Shown piece by piece: positions 35,961 through 43,765 of a stretch of DNA of 64,000 bases (positions within the stretch are counted from its first letter, which is position 1; each line of letters opens with the position of its first letter). The DNA is taken from NCBI GenBank assembly GCA_029227815.1, contig CP118523.1, positions 4,331,500 to 4,395,499 on the forward strand, read 5' to 3'. This stretch comes from Clostridiaceae bacterium M8S5. Its GTDB lineage: Bacteria > Bacillota > Clostridia > Tissierellales > MCWD3. The translations under genes were made by a program, and so were the position numbers. The notes below the pieces were generated by a model that saw only the letters and a program-made list of their open reading frames with translations, did not search any database and was not told the origin of the DNA.

Positions 35961-36737
35961 TCACACAGATGTCTTATGTTCATAAGTGTACTTTGATACA
36001 ATGAAACTTACTATTATTATTCCTAGGCACCAAGCTAATGCTATTATCCAGTCGTTACCTATTTCTGTTCCTGAGAATAGTCCTCTAATTGTATTTGTTA
36101 TTGGTGTAAATGGTTGATAATCCGCGAAGTAACGTAATGCTTGTGGCATAGTTTCAGTGGGAATAAATGCTGAACTTACATATGGAGCAAATTGCACAAA
36201 CATCATTATTCCTCCTACTGATTCTACATTGCTTCCAAGTAGTCCTATCATTAATGATACCATTGTTATCATCAAAATATAAATAATAATCATTCCTATT
36301 ATTGCAAACCAATCCATCAATATTGCATCAGTTCTAAACCCTAATAAATATGCAAAAGGTATAATGACTGTCGTTCCTAATAGGTTGCGAACAACGGATG
36401 CAAAAATGTGCCCAGTTAGAACTGAAGATTGATTGATATTCATTGTTCTAAATCTATCTATAATCCCTTTTGTCATATCATTGTTTACGCCTAAAGATGT
36501 CATATACGCTCCAAATGCAGGTGCCATAATAATTATTCCTGGTAATACGTAATTTAAATATTTTATTCTATCTCCATCTGGACCTAATGCTCCTCCAAAT
36601 ACATATACGAATAGTAATGTTACAAATATAGGTAAAAAAATTGTCATTGCTATGGACTCAGGATTTCTAATCACATGTATTAAATTTCTCTTTATCATTA
36701 CTAGTACATTGCTACTGTTTTTTATTATTGTTTGCAT
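35961..36737 (-). CDS. ABC-2 type transporter permease (DrrB-like)
   Basis: A 258-residue membrane protein with six helices and the ABC-2 arrangement: an N-terminal cytoplasmic helix with NLIHVIRNPESI, first helix MTIFLPIFVTLLFVYVFGG, and the late motif FAPYVSSAFIPTETMPQALRYFADYQPFTPITNTIRGLF typical of daunorubicin-resistance-type permeases. Its start overlaps the ATPase gene by 13 bp. With that ATPase it should export a hydrophobic compound. Substrate unknown. It belongs to the largest segment of the SCC-like interval. Confidence 0.9.
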   Translation of the reverse strand: MQTIIKNSSNVLVMIKRNLIHVIRNPESIAMTIFLPIFVTLLFVYVFGGALGPDGDRIKYLNYVLPGIIIMAPAFGAYMTSLGVNNDMTKGIIDRFRTMNINQSSVLTGHIFASVVRNLLGTTVIIPFAYLLGFRTDAILMDWFAIIGMIIIYILMITMVSLMIGLLGSNVESVGGIMMFVQFAPYVSSAFIPTETMPQALRYFADYQPFTPITNTIRGLFSGTEIGNDWIIALAWCLGIIIVSFIVSKYTYEHKTSV

Positions 36738-37681
36738 CTAAAACCCCTCCTCTCTTCATCATGACCTATCACTTTTAGAAATACATCTTCCATGGATGCT
36801 TTTTTCTTCTCAAAGTTTTCAACTTCCAAGTTTACAGCTTTTAGATCATTCAATATATCTATGACTTCATTCACTGAATCATGTGTTTCAATTCTTAATT
36901 TATTACTATTTTCAACTATAATTGCATTATATTTATTTAATAGCAAATTTGCTTTTTCTGTTTCTTCTGCTGTTCTAAAATATAACTCTATGATATTGCT
37001 AGGGATAATATTTTTTATTTCATCATTTGTTCCTTTTGCAATTATTACCCCCTTATCTAAAATCGCTATTTTATCCGCTAACTCATCTGCTTCTTCAAGA
37101 TACTGAGTCGTCAAGAAAATAGTTACTCCAGTTTTTGAAAGTTGTTTTATTGTTTTCCACATTGACTTTCTACTTTGTGGATCTAATCCTGTTGTCGGTT
37201 CATCTAGAAATATTATGTTAGGAGTTCCCATTAAACTCATTGCAATATCAATTTTCCTTTTCATTCCACCTGAGTATGTTGATACGCGTCTATCAGCGTC
37301 ATCAAGTAGGTCGAATTGTTTTAGTAGCATTTCTACTTTTGCTTTTGTATTTTCTATACCCAGAAGTTTTCCAATCATAAACAAATTTTCTCTGCCCGTT
37401 AAGATTTCATCAACAGCCGTATATTGTCCAGTTAGTGCTATGTTCTTTTTAACTTCCCGAGGTTTTTTTACCACATCAAAACCAGCCAATTTTACTTCAC
37501 CACCATCTTGTTTTAGCAATGTTGAAAGTATTTTTATTGTTGTTGTTTTTCCTGCACCATTCGAACCAAGTAATGCAAAAATACTTCCTTTTTCCACCTG
37601 TAAGTTTATACCTTTCAGTACTTCTACACCTTTATAGGATTTAGATAAGTTCATAACTTCTATCATTACTTGTTTATTCAT
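36725..37681 (-). CDS. ABC transporter ATP-binding protein (DrrA-like)
   Basis: A 318-residue ATPase from the ATG at 37681 behind GGGGGG; a longer frame to 37732 is unsupported. It has Walker A GSNGAGKTT, signature YSGGMKRKID, Walker B IIFLDEPTTGLDPQ, and the switch His replaced by Gln (FLTTQYLEE), as is common in the DrrA branch. The C-terminal extension of about 90 residues (NIIELYFRTAEE to SMEDVFLKVIG) is the DrrA-type regulatory domain. It pairs with the overlapping ABC-2 permease. Multidrug or antibiotic export is likely, with no evidence for a particular drug. Confidence 0.92.
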   Translation of the reverse strand: MNKQVMIEVMNLSKSYKGVEVLKGINLQVEKGSIFALLGSNGAGKTTTIKILSTLLKQDGGEVKLAGFDVVKKPREVKKNIALTGQYTAVDEILTGRENLFMIGKLLGIENTKAKVEMLLKQFDLLDDADRRVSTYSGGMKRKIDIAMSLMGTPNIIFLDEPTTGLDPQSRKSMWKTIKQLSKTGVTIFLTTQYLEEADELADKIAILDKGVIIAKGTNDEIKNIIPSNIIELYFRTAEETEKANLLLNKYNAIIVENSNKLRIETHDSVNEVIDILNDLKAVNLEVENFEKKKASMEDVFLKVIGHDEERRGFRCKQ

Positions 37682-37936
37682 GCTTCTGCTTACCCCCCCA
37701 AATATATAATAGATTAAATAATAACCTTCCACCTAATATTATATCAACTTTATTTTTCTATGTAAAAGAGTTACTATGTAGCAAGTATCATTATACATAT
37801 TATTTGTTTCAGAATCTTTTCCCATCATATCTTACAATTTTGTAACTTGTTTATATTTACCTATACCATTTACATAAATTACATTTTAGTGTATTTACTA
37901 TTACTTGCTTACTTTCGCCTAAATGCCTATAACATA

Positions 37937-37988
37937 AAAAGAGGCGATACACTACAAATTTAATTTGTTAGTATATCAGCCTCTTTTT
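37937..37988 (-). terminator. Strong hairpin downstream of the 38085-39541 gene pair
   Basis: AAAAAGAGGC and GCCTCTTTTT arms with a long A/T-rich inner stem give a bidirectional terminator. It lies next to att-like copy D and about 250 bp upstream of the ABC genes. Confidence 0.8.
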
Positions 37989-38015
37989 ACAAATATCAAT
38001 GAGGTCTAGAATAAG

Positions 38016-38070
38016 AAGAACCGCAGTTATTTATGATACAGTTCATCTCACTTAGCTCAACTGCGTTTTC
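38016..38070 (-). repeat. SCC-like att site copy D
   Basis: The core at 38027-38044 matches 16 of 18 bases of the rlmH terminus. The arms are AAGAACCGCAGTTAT and, on the other side, CAACTGCGTTTTC, which pair imperfectly. It lies 15 bp after the stop of the 38085-38504 gene and separates the ABC/BlaRI segment from the MerR segment. Confidence 0.75.
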
Positions 38071-38084
38071 TCCAAACTTATTAA

Positions 38085-38504
38085 CTACCACATATAAGCA
38101 ATCAGCCCAGATTTAACCTCACTCGTATATTCTATATCCCCCTCAAGTTTAGTGCATAATGTCTTATACTCCATAAGTGTTCTTAATACGAATAAGACCA
38201 TAATCAGTACAACTGGTATCAAAGCGATACACGAACGTAAGAGCGATACTGTGGGTATGACAAAACAATACCTGTTTACATCGGCGATCTTCCTATACTG
38301 TAAGGATAACTTTTGGCATCCCTCCCCAATCATCCTCCAATGGTAGTCATTTATTTCAAGCTCCACTGTGCTACAATATGTTCCCAAAACCACTTTGAAC
38401 TCTCTGTTCTGAATTTCCTCACCAAATATATACTTGAACACCATCTTACTCCAGCTTTCATTAAAGACGGTCAGAATATGCATAGAGCCATCTATCTTAA
38501 TCAA
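38085..38504 (-). CDS. Unrecognised protein with one membrane helix; start uncertain
   Basis: A 139-residue product if read from a TTG at 38504, which has no ribosome site. The frame stays open upstream to a stop inside the MerR gene end (about 38564), adding AELEKRVLKTEYKLCSKR before the TTG, but there is no ATG, GTG or better TTG. The gene may therefore be 5'-truncated, frameshifted, or use an unusual start. The N-terminal 80 residues look like a mixed fold (LEINDYHWRMIGEG); one hydrophobic helix follows near 85-110. No family was recognised. It is 44 bp after the MerR gene and in the same cassette segment. Confidence 0.5.
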   Translation of the reverse strand: MIKIDGSMHILTVFNESWSKMVFKYIFGEEIQNREFKVVLGTYCSTVELEINDYHWRMIGEGCQKLSLQYRKIADVNRYCFVIPTVSLLRSCIALIPVVLIMVLFVLRTLMEYKTLCTKLEGDIEYTSEVKSGLIAYMW

Positions 38505-38548
38505 TCGTTTACTACAAAGTTTATATTCAGTTTTTAATACTCTTTTTT

Positions 38549-39541
38549 CTAACTCTGCTTAAATATCTCTCTCAACTTTATAGGAAAATACCTTTGCATC
38601 TGTTTATATCCAAGTCCCTTTTCTATGTCTTTATAGGCAATATCTCTTCCATCTTCATATAAGTAAGGCATATTGAACATAACATTGCGGCTTTTGTCAA
38701 GCTCAAAATTAGTGTTTTCAATCCATCGGCCAACTTTATCTTCCACTTTATTTATGCTCTCGTTATCTTCGTCTATACTGACTGCCATAGCGTATAAACC
38801 TCCCGGAAAATCGACCAACTTAAAAGGTGCTACATCCGCATTAGTGACACCATCTTTAACGGCACATATCCATTCAGCTTTGTCATCACTTTTAGAAATC
38901 AAAAAATCAAAACAATCGAAAATAACAACCTTATACAAATGACAGTACTGCCATAGTTGGTACATATATCCGCCTTCCTTGAACATCTCCCCCCACGGTT
39001 GGTCGCTGCAAGTTACTGCTTTAAATTCTGGTATCTTGACAACCATTATATCAGGAATTTTTTTGTCTAATCTTTCAGTTATTTTATTCAGGCGGTTTAT
39101 ATTGGAAGGTTTGCCTATATAGTCAGTACCTATTAATTGCGTTTCAATCTCTTTGGCCTTGTTATACAGCAGTTTTATATCGGAATTGTTTGCAAAGTTC
39201 ACTTGTTCAATTTCGTGTATAAAATCCAACACGATTTCCTTCAATTCATGTAAAAGTGAAACCTCGTCGTCTATTCTCTCCACTTTTTTCCCCAGCACTT
39301 CTAAAACTACATCTGAACCAGAAGTGTTGAAAACACGTTGAATGTCTTTTATACTAATATTCAGCTTGCGTAAAATTAGTATTTGTTCAAGCCGTCTAAC
39401 AGCATTTTCATCATACATTCTATATGCATAGTCTTCACTTCTAGTGCTGGATAGCAATCCCATACTCTCATAATAACGTAATGTACGGGCTGTAATGTTG
39501 TAATTCCTTGACATATCTTTGATTTTGATTAAGTTATTCAT
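38549..39541 (-). CDS. MerR family regulator with GyrI-like domain
   Basis: A 330-residue regulator. The N-terminal MerR domain (about 5-72) has IKDMSRNYNITARTLRYYESMGLL and YRMYDENAVRRLEQIL; a coiled region follows to about 130. The C-terminal part (about 165-325) has the GyrI-like IPEFKAVTCSDQPWGEMF entry strand and FPGGLYAMAVSI. It is larger than the MerR-type protein at 2818-3618 but of the same design. Its promoter has a 19-bp spacer. The probable target is its own operon with the small membrane protein downstream. Confidence 0.88.
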   Translation of the reverse strand: MNNLIKIKDMSRNYNITARTLRYYESMGLLSSTRSEDYAYRMYDENAVRRLEQILILRKLNISIKDIQRVFNTSGSDVVLEVLGKKVERIDDEVSLLHELKEIVLDFIHEIEQVNFANNSDIKLLYNKAKEIETQLIGTDYIGKPSNINRLNKITERLDKKIPDIMVVKIPEFKAVTCSDQPWGEMFKEGGYMYQLWQYCHLYKVVIFDCFDFLISKSDDKAEWICAVKDGVTNADVAPFKLVDFPGGLYAMAVSIDEDNESINKVEDKVGRWIENTNFELDKSRNVMFNMPYLYEDGRDIAYKDIEKGLGYKQMQRYFPIKLREIFKQS

Positions 39542-39580
39542 TTATCTCGACCTCTTTTCTTAAAATATAATGATAAACTT

Positions 39581-39611
39581 ATTATAAAGGATTACCTAAA
39601 GGAAGAGTCAA
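39581..39611 (-). promoter_or_regulatory. MerR-type promoter with 19-bp spacer
   Basis: Minus-strand TTGACT and TATAAT are separated by exactly 19 bp, with the dyad TTCCTTTAGGTAATCC in the spacer. As with the promoter at 3642-3673, the long spacer indicates activation by a MerR protein, here most likely the one it transcribes. Confidence 0.8.
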
Positions 39612-39832
39612 GAATGTAATGCCTTTTCTAGTCTAAAAATTAATACTCCTCTCAAATCATCATTGCCCAATAACTATTACTTCATTACTTGATCTTTTTT
39701 TCTTTAGAGCCTTAGAATATTTTTTTCAAGGTCTTTAGCTACCTCAATCCAAATCTTACGACAATCATTGTAGTTTTAGCACTATAGATGTTAATGCCAT
39801 AACCAATTCCATTGATTCTTTTAGATTTGGTT

Positions 39833-39888
39833 AAAATCATCGTTACTTATGATAAGATTCACCGTAATAGAGTTATTGGCGGTTTTTT
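39833..39888 (-). repeat. SCC-like att site copy A
   Basis: The core at 39843-39860 reads GAATCTTATCATAAGTAA on the minus strand, 16 of 18 identical to the rlmH terminus. The preceding arm AAAACCGCCAATAACT is very like the AAAACCGCATCATTAACT arm I recall from staphylococcal SCCmec junctions. Spacing of arm to core is also similar. It lies between the MerR promoter and the broken small ORF. Confidence 0.8.
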
Positions 39889-39946
39889 GTATACTTTCAA
39901 TAAAATAAGCTAAGTTGATTATATACCAACTCCTACTTAGCTTCAT

Positions 39947-40113
39947 CTAAATTGTAGTTGTATGGTCTAATATAAGCTTCCCTGCATCACTAGGTTTTTT
40001 CATTATTACCATTGCTTTTTTCTTAGTCTTATTCCATTCTCTTTAGCAGGTATTTGTGTTTTCCATCTTCTGAGAAATGAGCTTCGGTTTTTATGGTGCT
40101 GGGGTGTTGGCAT
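39947..40113 (-). pseudogene. Frameshifted small basic ORF (about 55 residues)
   Basis: An ideal AAAGGAGG site 9 bases before the ATG at 40113 starts MPTPQHHKNRSSFLRRWKTQ and continues to a stop at 40006. One base appears lost in the A6 run near 40016: shifting frame there continues as KKKAMVIMKKPSDAGKL to a TAG at 39947, which also looks coding. The full product would be small and very basic. Similar small ORFs with this leader seem familiar from Firmicute mobile elements, but I cannot name the family. A hairpin (AACCGCCAAC/GTTGGTGGTT) at 40143-40175 precedes it. Confidence 0.6.
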
Positions 40114-40142
40114 AGGTGATTACCTCCTTTCGGGTAAAAGTA

Positions 40143-40175
40143 AACCGCCAACAGATTCTTTATTCGTTGGTGGTT
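40143..40175 (-). promoter_or_regulatory. Hairpin in the leader of the broken small ORF
   Basis: AACCGCCAAC and GTTGGTGGTT form a 10-bp stem (one G-U) with a 13-nt loop, about 20 bp upstream of the ribosome site. It could be an attenuator or an old terminator. The flanking stretch 40176-40614 shows no gene. Confidence 0.5.
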
Positions 40176-40614
40176 GTATTATCAATAATATTATAATACT
40201 TATCTTTTTAGTTACTGCATTTTCACATATCAATCCATCAATCTTTAAGTGTATTCTATCCATTCAGTATTAAAAATGATGCTCTGTACATTCTACAATG
40301 CCTTTGAATAACTATTTTTCTTGATATAAAATTGTAAAATACACCTGTCTTACGTAATTTCTTGCAATTTTTTTTGCTCTAATGCACATGTTAGTTCAAC
40401 TTTTCAACCCTGACTCCGTTTTCGTATATAAGCCTATTAAAGCCTGTCATGAATATGTCAATCAAAGCGTCCCCATGACATAACGCAATTATTTATTATG
40501 TTCTGTTCTAGCCTAGCCCTCTTCTTCCAGCTTATTGACAAACCCACGATATTTTAATATAAGTTATGATTTTAAGTGAAAAAGTTTGAGTATCATTTTA
40601 TATATTAAAAGTTA

Positions 40615-41277
40615 TCAGTCTTTATCTGTAGCACATGAGTATTTAAACTCTGGTTGTGTCTGTATATAATAACCTGTTCTTACATAACCCATCCAATTTT
40701 GAAAAATTGATTTCCAATCATTCCTTGCAAAAAATGTTTCAATAGGATTTGGTACTGTGGAGTCCCATTCTAAGATTAAGAATGGACCAATTCCAAAAGC
40801 CCATATTCCCTTCGACTCTACGCCTGTTTCTCTAATGAGCAGCAAAGGAAGCCCATATTGATAGGCCATTCCAGGCTCAATCTGTGCAAAAGGACTTCCT
40901 TCCCACACTTTTTCTCCTATAGGCTCATTAAGATTGTTTTTAATAATCTTAACTTTTTGTTGTCTTAAATTAAGTGCCACCATTCCATAACTATTTATAA
41001 TCATTCGACGAATATTTGTTAACGGTGTCTCAGGGTATTGCTCAGTTTCAGGTAGTGTTCGTGGAAAGAGCAATGCCTTTTTAATTTGCCTAATCATTGC
41101 ATCAACAAATTGATGCTGTACAGTATTTAGACGACTTGGATGACTTAAAAATACAGGCACTCTAAATAAAAGATTAGCAGATTCTTTCATAATCGCAGTA
41201 GGCACTGGGCACACGTTGCTTGAAATTTTATTTATACCTTCCATTTGTGTCTCTACACCTATTTTAGCTCTATTCAT
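40615..41277 (-). CDS. Predicted nucleotide-binding Rossmann-like protein (deoxyribosyltransferase/TIR-like)
   Basis: A 220-residue protein with no signal peptide. The pattern is that of the nucleoside deoxyribosyltransferase/TIR-like group: first strand RVPVFLSHPS (39-48), a helix and the loop LFPRTLP, the central strand INSYGMVALNLR (94-105), and GSPFAQIEPGMAYQYGLPLLLI (127-148). In that last block Glu134 occupies the position of the catalytic Glu of NDT and TIR NADases. The W-x-S-P-F-x-Q-I-E-P-G-M-A motif is recalled from uncharacterised bacterial proteins. Lying alone between two att-like sites, it could be a defence effector or a nucleotide-modifying enzyme; neither is shown. Confidence 0.6.
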   Translation of the reverse strand: MNRAKIGVETQMEGINKISSNVCPVPTAIMKESANLLFRVPVFLSHPSRLNTVQHQFVDAMIRQIKKALLFPRTLPETEQYPETPLTNIRRMIINSYGMVALNLRQQKVKIIKNNLNEPIGEKVWEGSPFAQIEPGMAYQYGLPLLLIRETGVESKGIWAFGIGPFLILEWDSTVPNPIETFFARNDWKSIFQNWMGYVRTGYYIQTQPEFKYSCATDKD

Positions 41278-41979
41278 GATTTCTTCCCCCTTCCACTATA
41301 TCTTATGAAATAGAGCTTGATAATTTACAAATTTTATAACAACAGATTTATATTTCATAGAATAGCCCAATAAATAATGAAGGCATGTAAAAATCTTAGC
41401 GAGTTCAAATCAAAAACAACTTAAAGGGCAGATTCATCAATGTTTCTTAATGAAGTACTGCCCTTTAAGTCGCTATCTCTTACATTAGTCAAAAGCTCCA
41501 CCCCTTATAAGTTTTTAGCTAATGTCCTATCAAAGACTTCTGATTCTAAGGTTTAATCTGTTCTAGATTTACATATGTTGAAGGGACAGAGTAGTTACTT
41601 ACTTCTGTCTTTGCTATAACTTCCAAATAATATTTACTGATACCCCCCTAACTCTTGATAGCTACCTTGTTGATACGCCATTAATATTTAATATCTTTTT
41701 AAATATTATTTTCATCTCTTCCTATGACTCATTTCGTATCATCCACGATTCAATTTTAAACTGTTTTGTATTATTTTCCTTAGTCCATCATTTGATAGAC
41801 TCTTTACTTTATACCCCAAATAACTTTTTTAACAGAGCCTAAAGTTATTCAATTAAATTTTCTATCTGATAATAATTATAATAAAAATGTATAGAAAATG
41901 TAAACTTTTAATAAAAAGTACCCTGCTTCCTCTTATTCTTACAATACACTTCAGGTATATGTCATATGAAAGCATATAT
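41278..41979. other. Non-coding part of the cassette, with a strong hairpin
   Basis: About 700 bp without a credible gene. At 41419-41470 ACTTAAAGGGCAG pairs exactly with CTGCCCTTTAAGT (13 bp), which may be a terminator or the end of an element. The remainder reads like decayed sequence with no frame longer than 60 codons. Confidence 0.5.
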
Positions 41980-42034
41980 AAAACCGTCGTTACTTATGGT
42001 ATGGTTCACCGTACTGTATGCAATGGCAGTTTTT
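41980..42034 (-). repeat. SCC-like att site copy B
   Basis: The core at 41990-42007 reads GAACCATACCATAAGTAA on the minus strand, 16 of 18 identical to the rlmH terminus. Arms AAAACTGCCATTGC and GACGGTTTT pair with mostly transition differences, so the whole 55 bp is an imperfect palindrome. It lies 18 bp after the stop of the phosphotransferase gene. It is the first copy downstream of rlmH. Confidence 0.8.
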
Positions 42035-42051
42035 ACATTACTGATGTAATT

Positions 42052-42972
42052 TTATCGTTTTAAGCCATTCATTAAACTCTCAAGTAATACTAATCTATAT
42101 TCAACTTGTTTTAGTTCAATTATCTTAGAGGAATTAATCACTTTCAATGTAGCTCCAACTAATTTAGATAAAGTATACTTGAGTAAATAGGTTAACTTTT
42201 CATCAACATCATCAATCATATCATTTGGTAAACTCTTTTCGTACTCAGAAAAGCAAGCTAATACTTCACAATAATTTATTTCATCATTCTTATACAGAAT
42301 CTCCCAATAAATAAAAGACGCAACAGACAAGTAATGTGAATCAACTAATGGTGTAAAATCAATAAATTTAACGTGTTTATGCTTGGTAAGAATCATATTA
42401 TCAATACCTAAATCAGAATGGATAAGTTGATTTCTTTTTCGAGCCAATAAATCAACTTTCTGCAATACATGATTGGTACAACTGACTATTCTCTTTTGGA
42501 GGTCTTTATCAAAACCATAGATACATAAATCCCTTAAGTACTCATCAGATATATAACTTGTATTGAATGCATCATCCCAATAATTATGTCTTTCAATTTT
42601 TATGTCATTAATATTTACGTCACGTAACTCAATGTTAAATAATGCTAGCTCTCTCAGAAAACTAGATATTGATAAATCATCAATATTTGAAATTACTTCA
42701 CCGTGGATATACTCATACAATACATAGTTATCATCAACAATAAATTCTCCTTCAATAGATTCAATAATCCTATTCATTTTTCGTTTCAAACCCAAAGCTT
42801 TATTTGCTATTATTTGAACTTGAACATAGTCTTCTCTCTGATTCCTCTTAAGAACATATTTTCCAGCTAATGATTCAATTATCCAAGTGTCATTCGAACC
42901 AAATCCTGGCATTACAACACTCTTTATTTCTCCAATTTCATATTGAGCTATTATATCTTCAATACTTTTCAT
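42052..42972 (-). CDS. Aminoglycoside phosphotransferase/choline kinase family protein
   Basis: A 306-residue kinase-like protein. The N-lobe has MPGFGSNDTWII and the ATP-site Lys in KYVLKRN. The catalytic loop is QLIHSDLGIDNMIL (His185, Asp187, Asn192) and the metal-binding Asp205 is in FIDFTPL. All residues for phosphotransfer are present. The substrate may be an antibiotic, choline, homoserine or another alcohol. The start is uncertain: AAGGAG directly abuts an ATG at 42987, which is too close, so the next in-frame ATG at 42972 is taken. It is the only gene between the rlmH end and att-like copy B, a single-gene cassette of about 1 kb. Confidence 0.82.
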   Translation of the reverse strand: MKSIEDIIAQYEIGEIKSVVMPGFGSNDTWIIESLAGKYVLKRNQREDYVQVQIIANKALGLKRKMNRIIESIEGEFIVDDNYVLYEYIHGEVISNIDDLSISSFLRELALFNIELRDVNINDIKIERHNYWDDAFNTSYISDEYLRDLCIYGFDKDLQKRIVSCTNHVLQKVDLLARKRNQLIHSDLGIDNMILTKHKHVKFIDFTPLVDSHYLSVASFIYWEILYKNDEINYCEVLACFSEYEKSLPNDMIDDVDEKLTYLLKYTLSKLVGATLKVINSSKIIELKQVEYRLVLLESLMNGLKR

Positions 42973-43012
42973 ATTTAAATTTCCCATCTCCTTATGAACT
43001 TACTAATAGCAA

Positions 43013-43030
43013 TTACTTATGATACGGTTC
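43013..43030 (-). other. rlmH terminal core, proposed chromosomal att site
   Basis: GAACCGTATCATAAGTAA includes the last five codons and stop of rlmH. It matches the S. aureus core GAAGC[A/G]TATCATAAGTAA at 16 of 18 positions by recall. It is the reference for the four downstream copies. Confidence 0.75.
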
Positions 43031-43492
43031 CCCCATCCTAATCCTAAACGCTCTATAAATCTGCTCAACTAGTACTAACCTCATCAGCTGATGAGGGAAA
43101 GTCATTTTTGAAAATGATAGTTTTAACTTGCTTTTTTGTGTTATCTTGCTTGATAATCCTAGTGAACCTCCTATTATGAAGGTTATATGGTTGTTTCCTT
43201 CTAAAAATACCTTGTCCAACTTTTTTGAAAAATCCTCTGATGAAAGCTGTTTGCCCTCTATACAGAGTGGTATTATGTATGAGCTGTCGCTTAATCTCTT
43301 TTGTATCTTTTCCGCTTCTTTGTCTTTTACTATCTGCATATCTGCATCACTGAGATTCTCTGGTGCTTTTTCATCTGGTACTTCTATAATCTCTAGTTTG
43401 CAGTATTTAGAAAGCCTTTTTGAATACTCGTTTATACCATTTATTAAATATTTCTCTTTTAATTTTCCTACTGCTATTATAGTTATTTTCAT
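43013..43492 (-). CDS. rlmH: 23S rRNA (pseudouridine1915-N3)-methyltransferase
   Basis: A 159-residue SPOUT methyltransferase, full length. The knotted C-terminal half has HITFIIGGSLGLSSK (SAM loop), LSFSKMTFPHQLMRLVLVEQIYRAFRI and the terminal GEPYHK. It methylates pseudouridine 1915 of 23S rRNA in helix 69. In staphylococci the last 15-18 bp of this gene (orfX) are the chromosomal attachment site for SCC elements. Here those bases are GAACCGTATCATAAGTAA at 43013-43030, and four near-copies lie downstream. The gene is intact, as expected when integration restores the 3' end. Confidence 0.97.
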   Translation of the reverse strand: MKITIIAVGKLKEKYLINGINEYSKRLSKYCKLEIIEVPDEKAPENLSDADMQIVKDKEAEKIQKRLSDSSYIIPLCIEGKQLSSEDFSKKLDKVFLEGNNHITFIIGGSLGLSSKITQKSKLKLSFSKMTFPHQLMRLVLVEQIYRAFRIRMGEPYHK

Positions 43493-43503
43493 ATTTTCTT
43501 TCC

Positions 43504-43671
43504 TTATACCACTAAATATTTTGGTTTTTTATCACAATAGTCACATGTACTTGGGCTAGTCCAGTCTGTGAAATATATCTTCTCTAACTCATAAAAATCT
43601 GGACACTGATCATATACATCTAAAAAATCATCTATTGCTATCTCTAAGTGCTCGTTACATACTACATACAT
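43504..43671 (-). CDS. CxxH/CxxC family small protein
   Basis: A 55-residue protein with CNEH near the start and CDYC near the end, the four metal-type ligands of the CxxH/CxxC family that sits beside rlmH in many Firmicutes. I start it at the ATG at 43671, nine bases after GGAG; an upstream GTG is the ribosome site itself. Function unknown; probably binds zinc. It is 11 bp upstream of rlmH. Confidence 0.85.
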   Translation of the reverse strand: MYVVCNEHLEIAIDDFLDVYDQCPDFYELEKIYFTDWTSPSTCDYCDKKPKYLVV

Positions 43672-43765
43672 GTCAATCATCTCCACTTTTAGTCTTGTCT
43701 TTATTATATGATAAAAAAGGTTGTCTTAAAATTGTTTTTTTAATATTTTATTATTAACATTTATA

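Noticed and set aside
35943..35962. Further att-like core at the end of the ABC permease
   Set aside because: AACTTATG and GATTCAC match loosely (about 14 of 20) but the AAAACCGC-type arms are missing.
35731..35985. 84-codon plus-strand frame between BlaI and ABC genes
   Set aside because: No ribosome site, runs into the antisense of the ABC permease, and the hydrophobic bias is what AT-rich non-coding DNA gives.
32527..43030. SCCmec or a complete SCC element
   Set aside because: No mec or intact ccr gene is visible; only the attachment-site architecture is shared, so the claim is limited to SCC-like cassettes.
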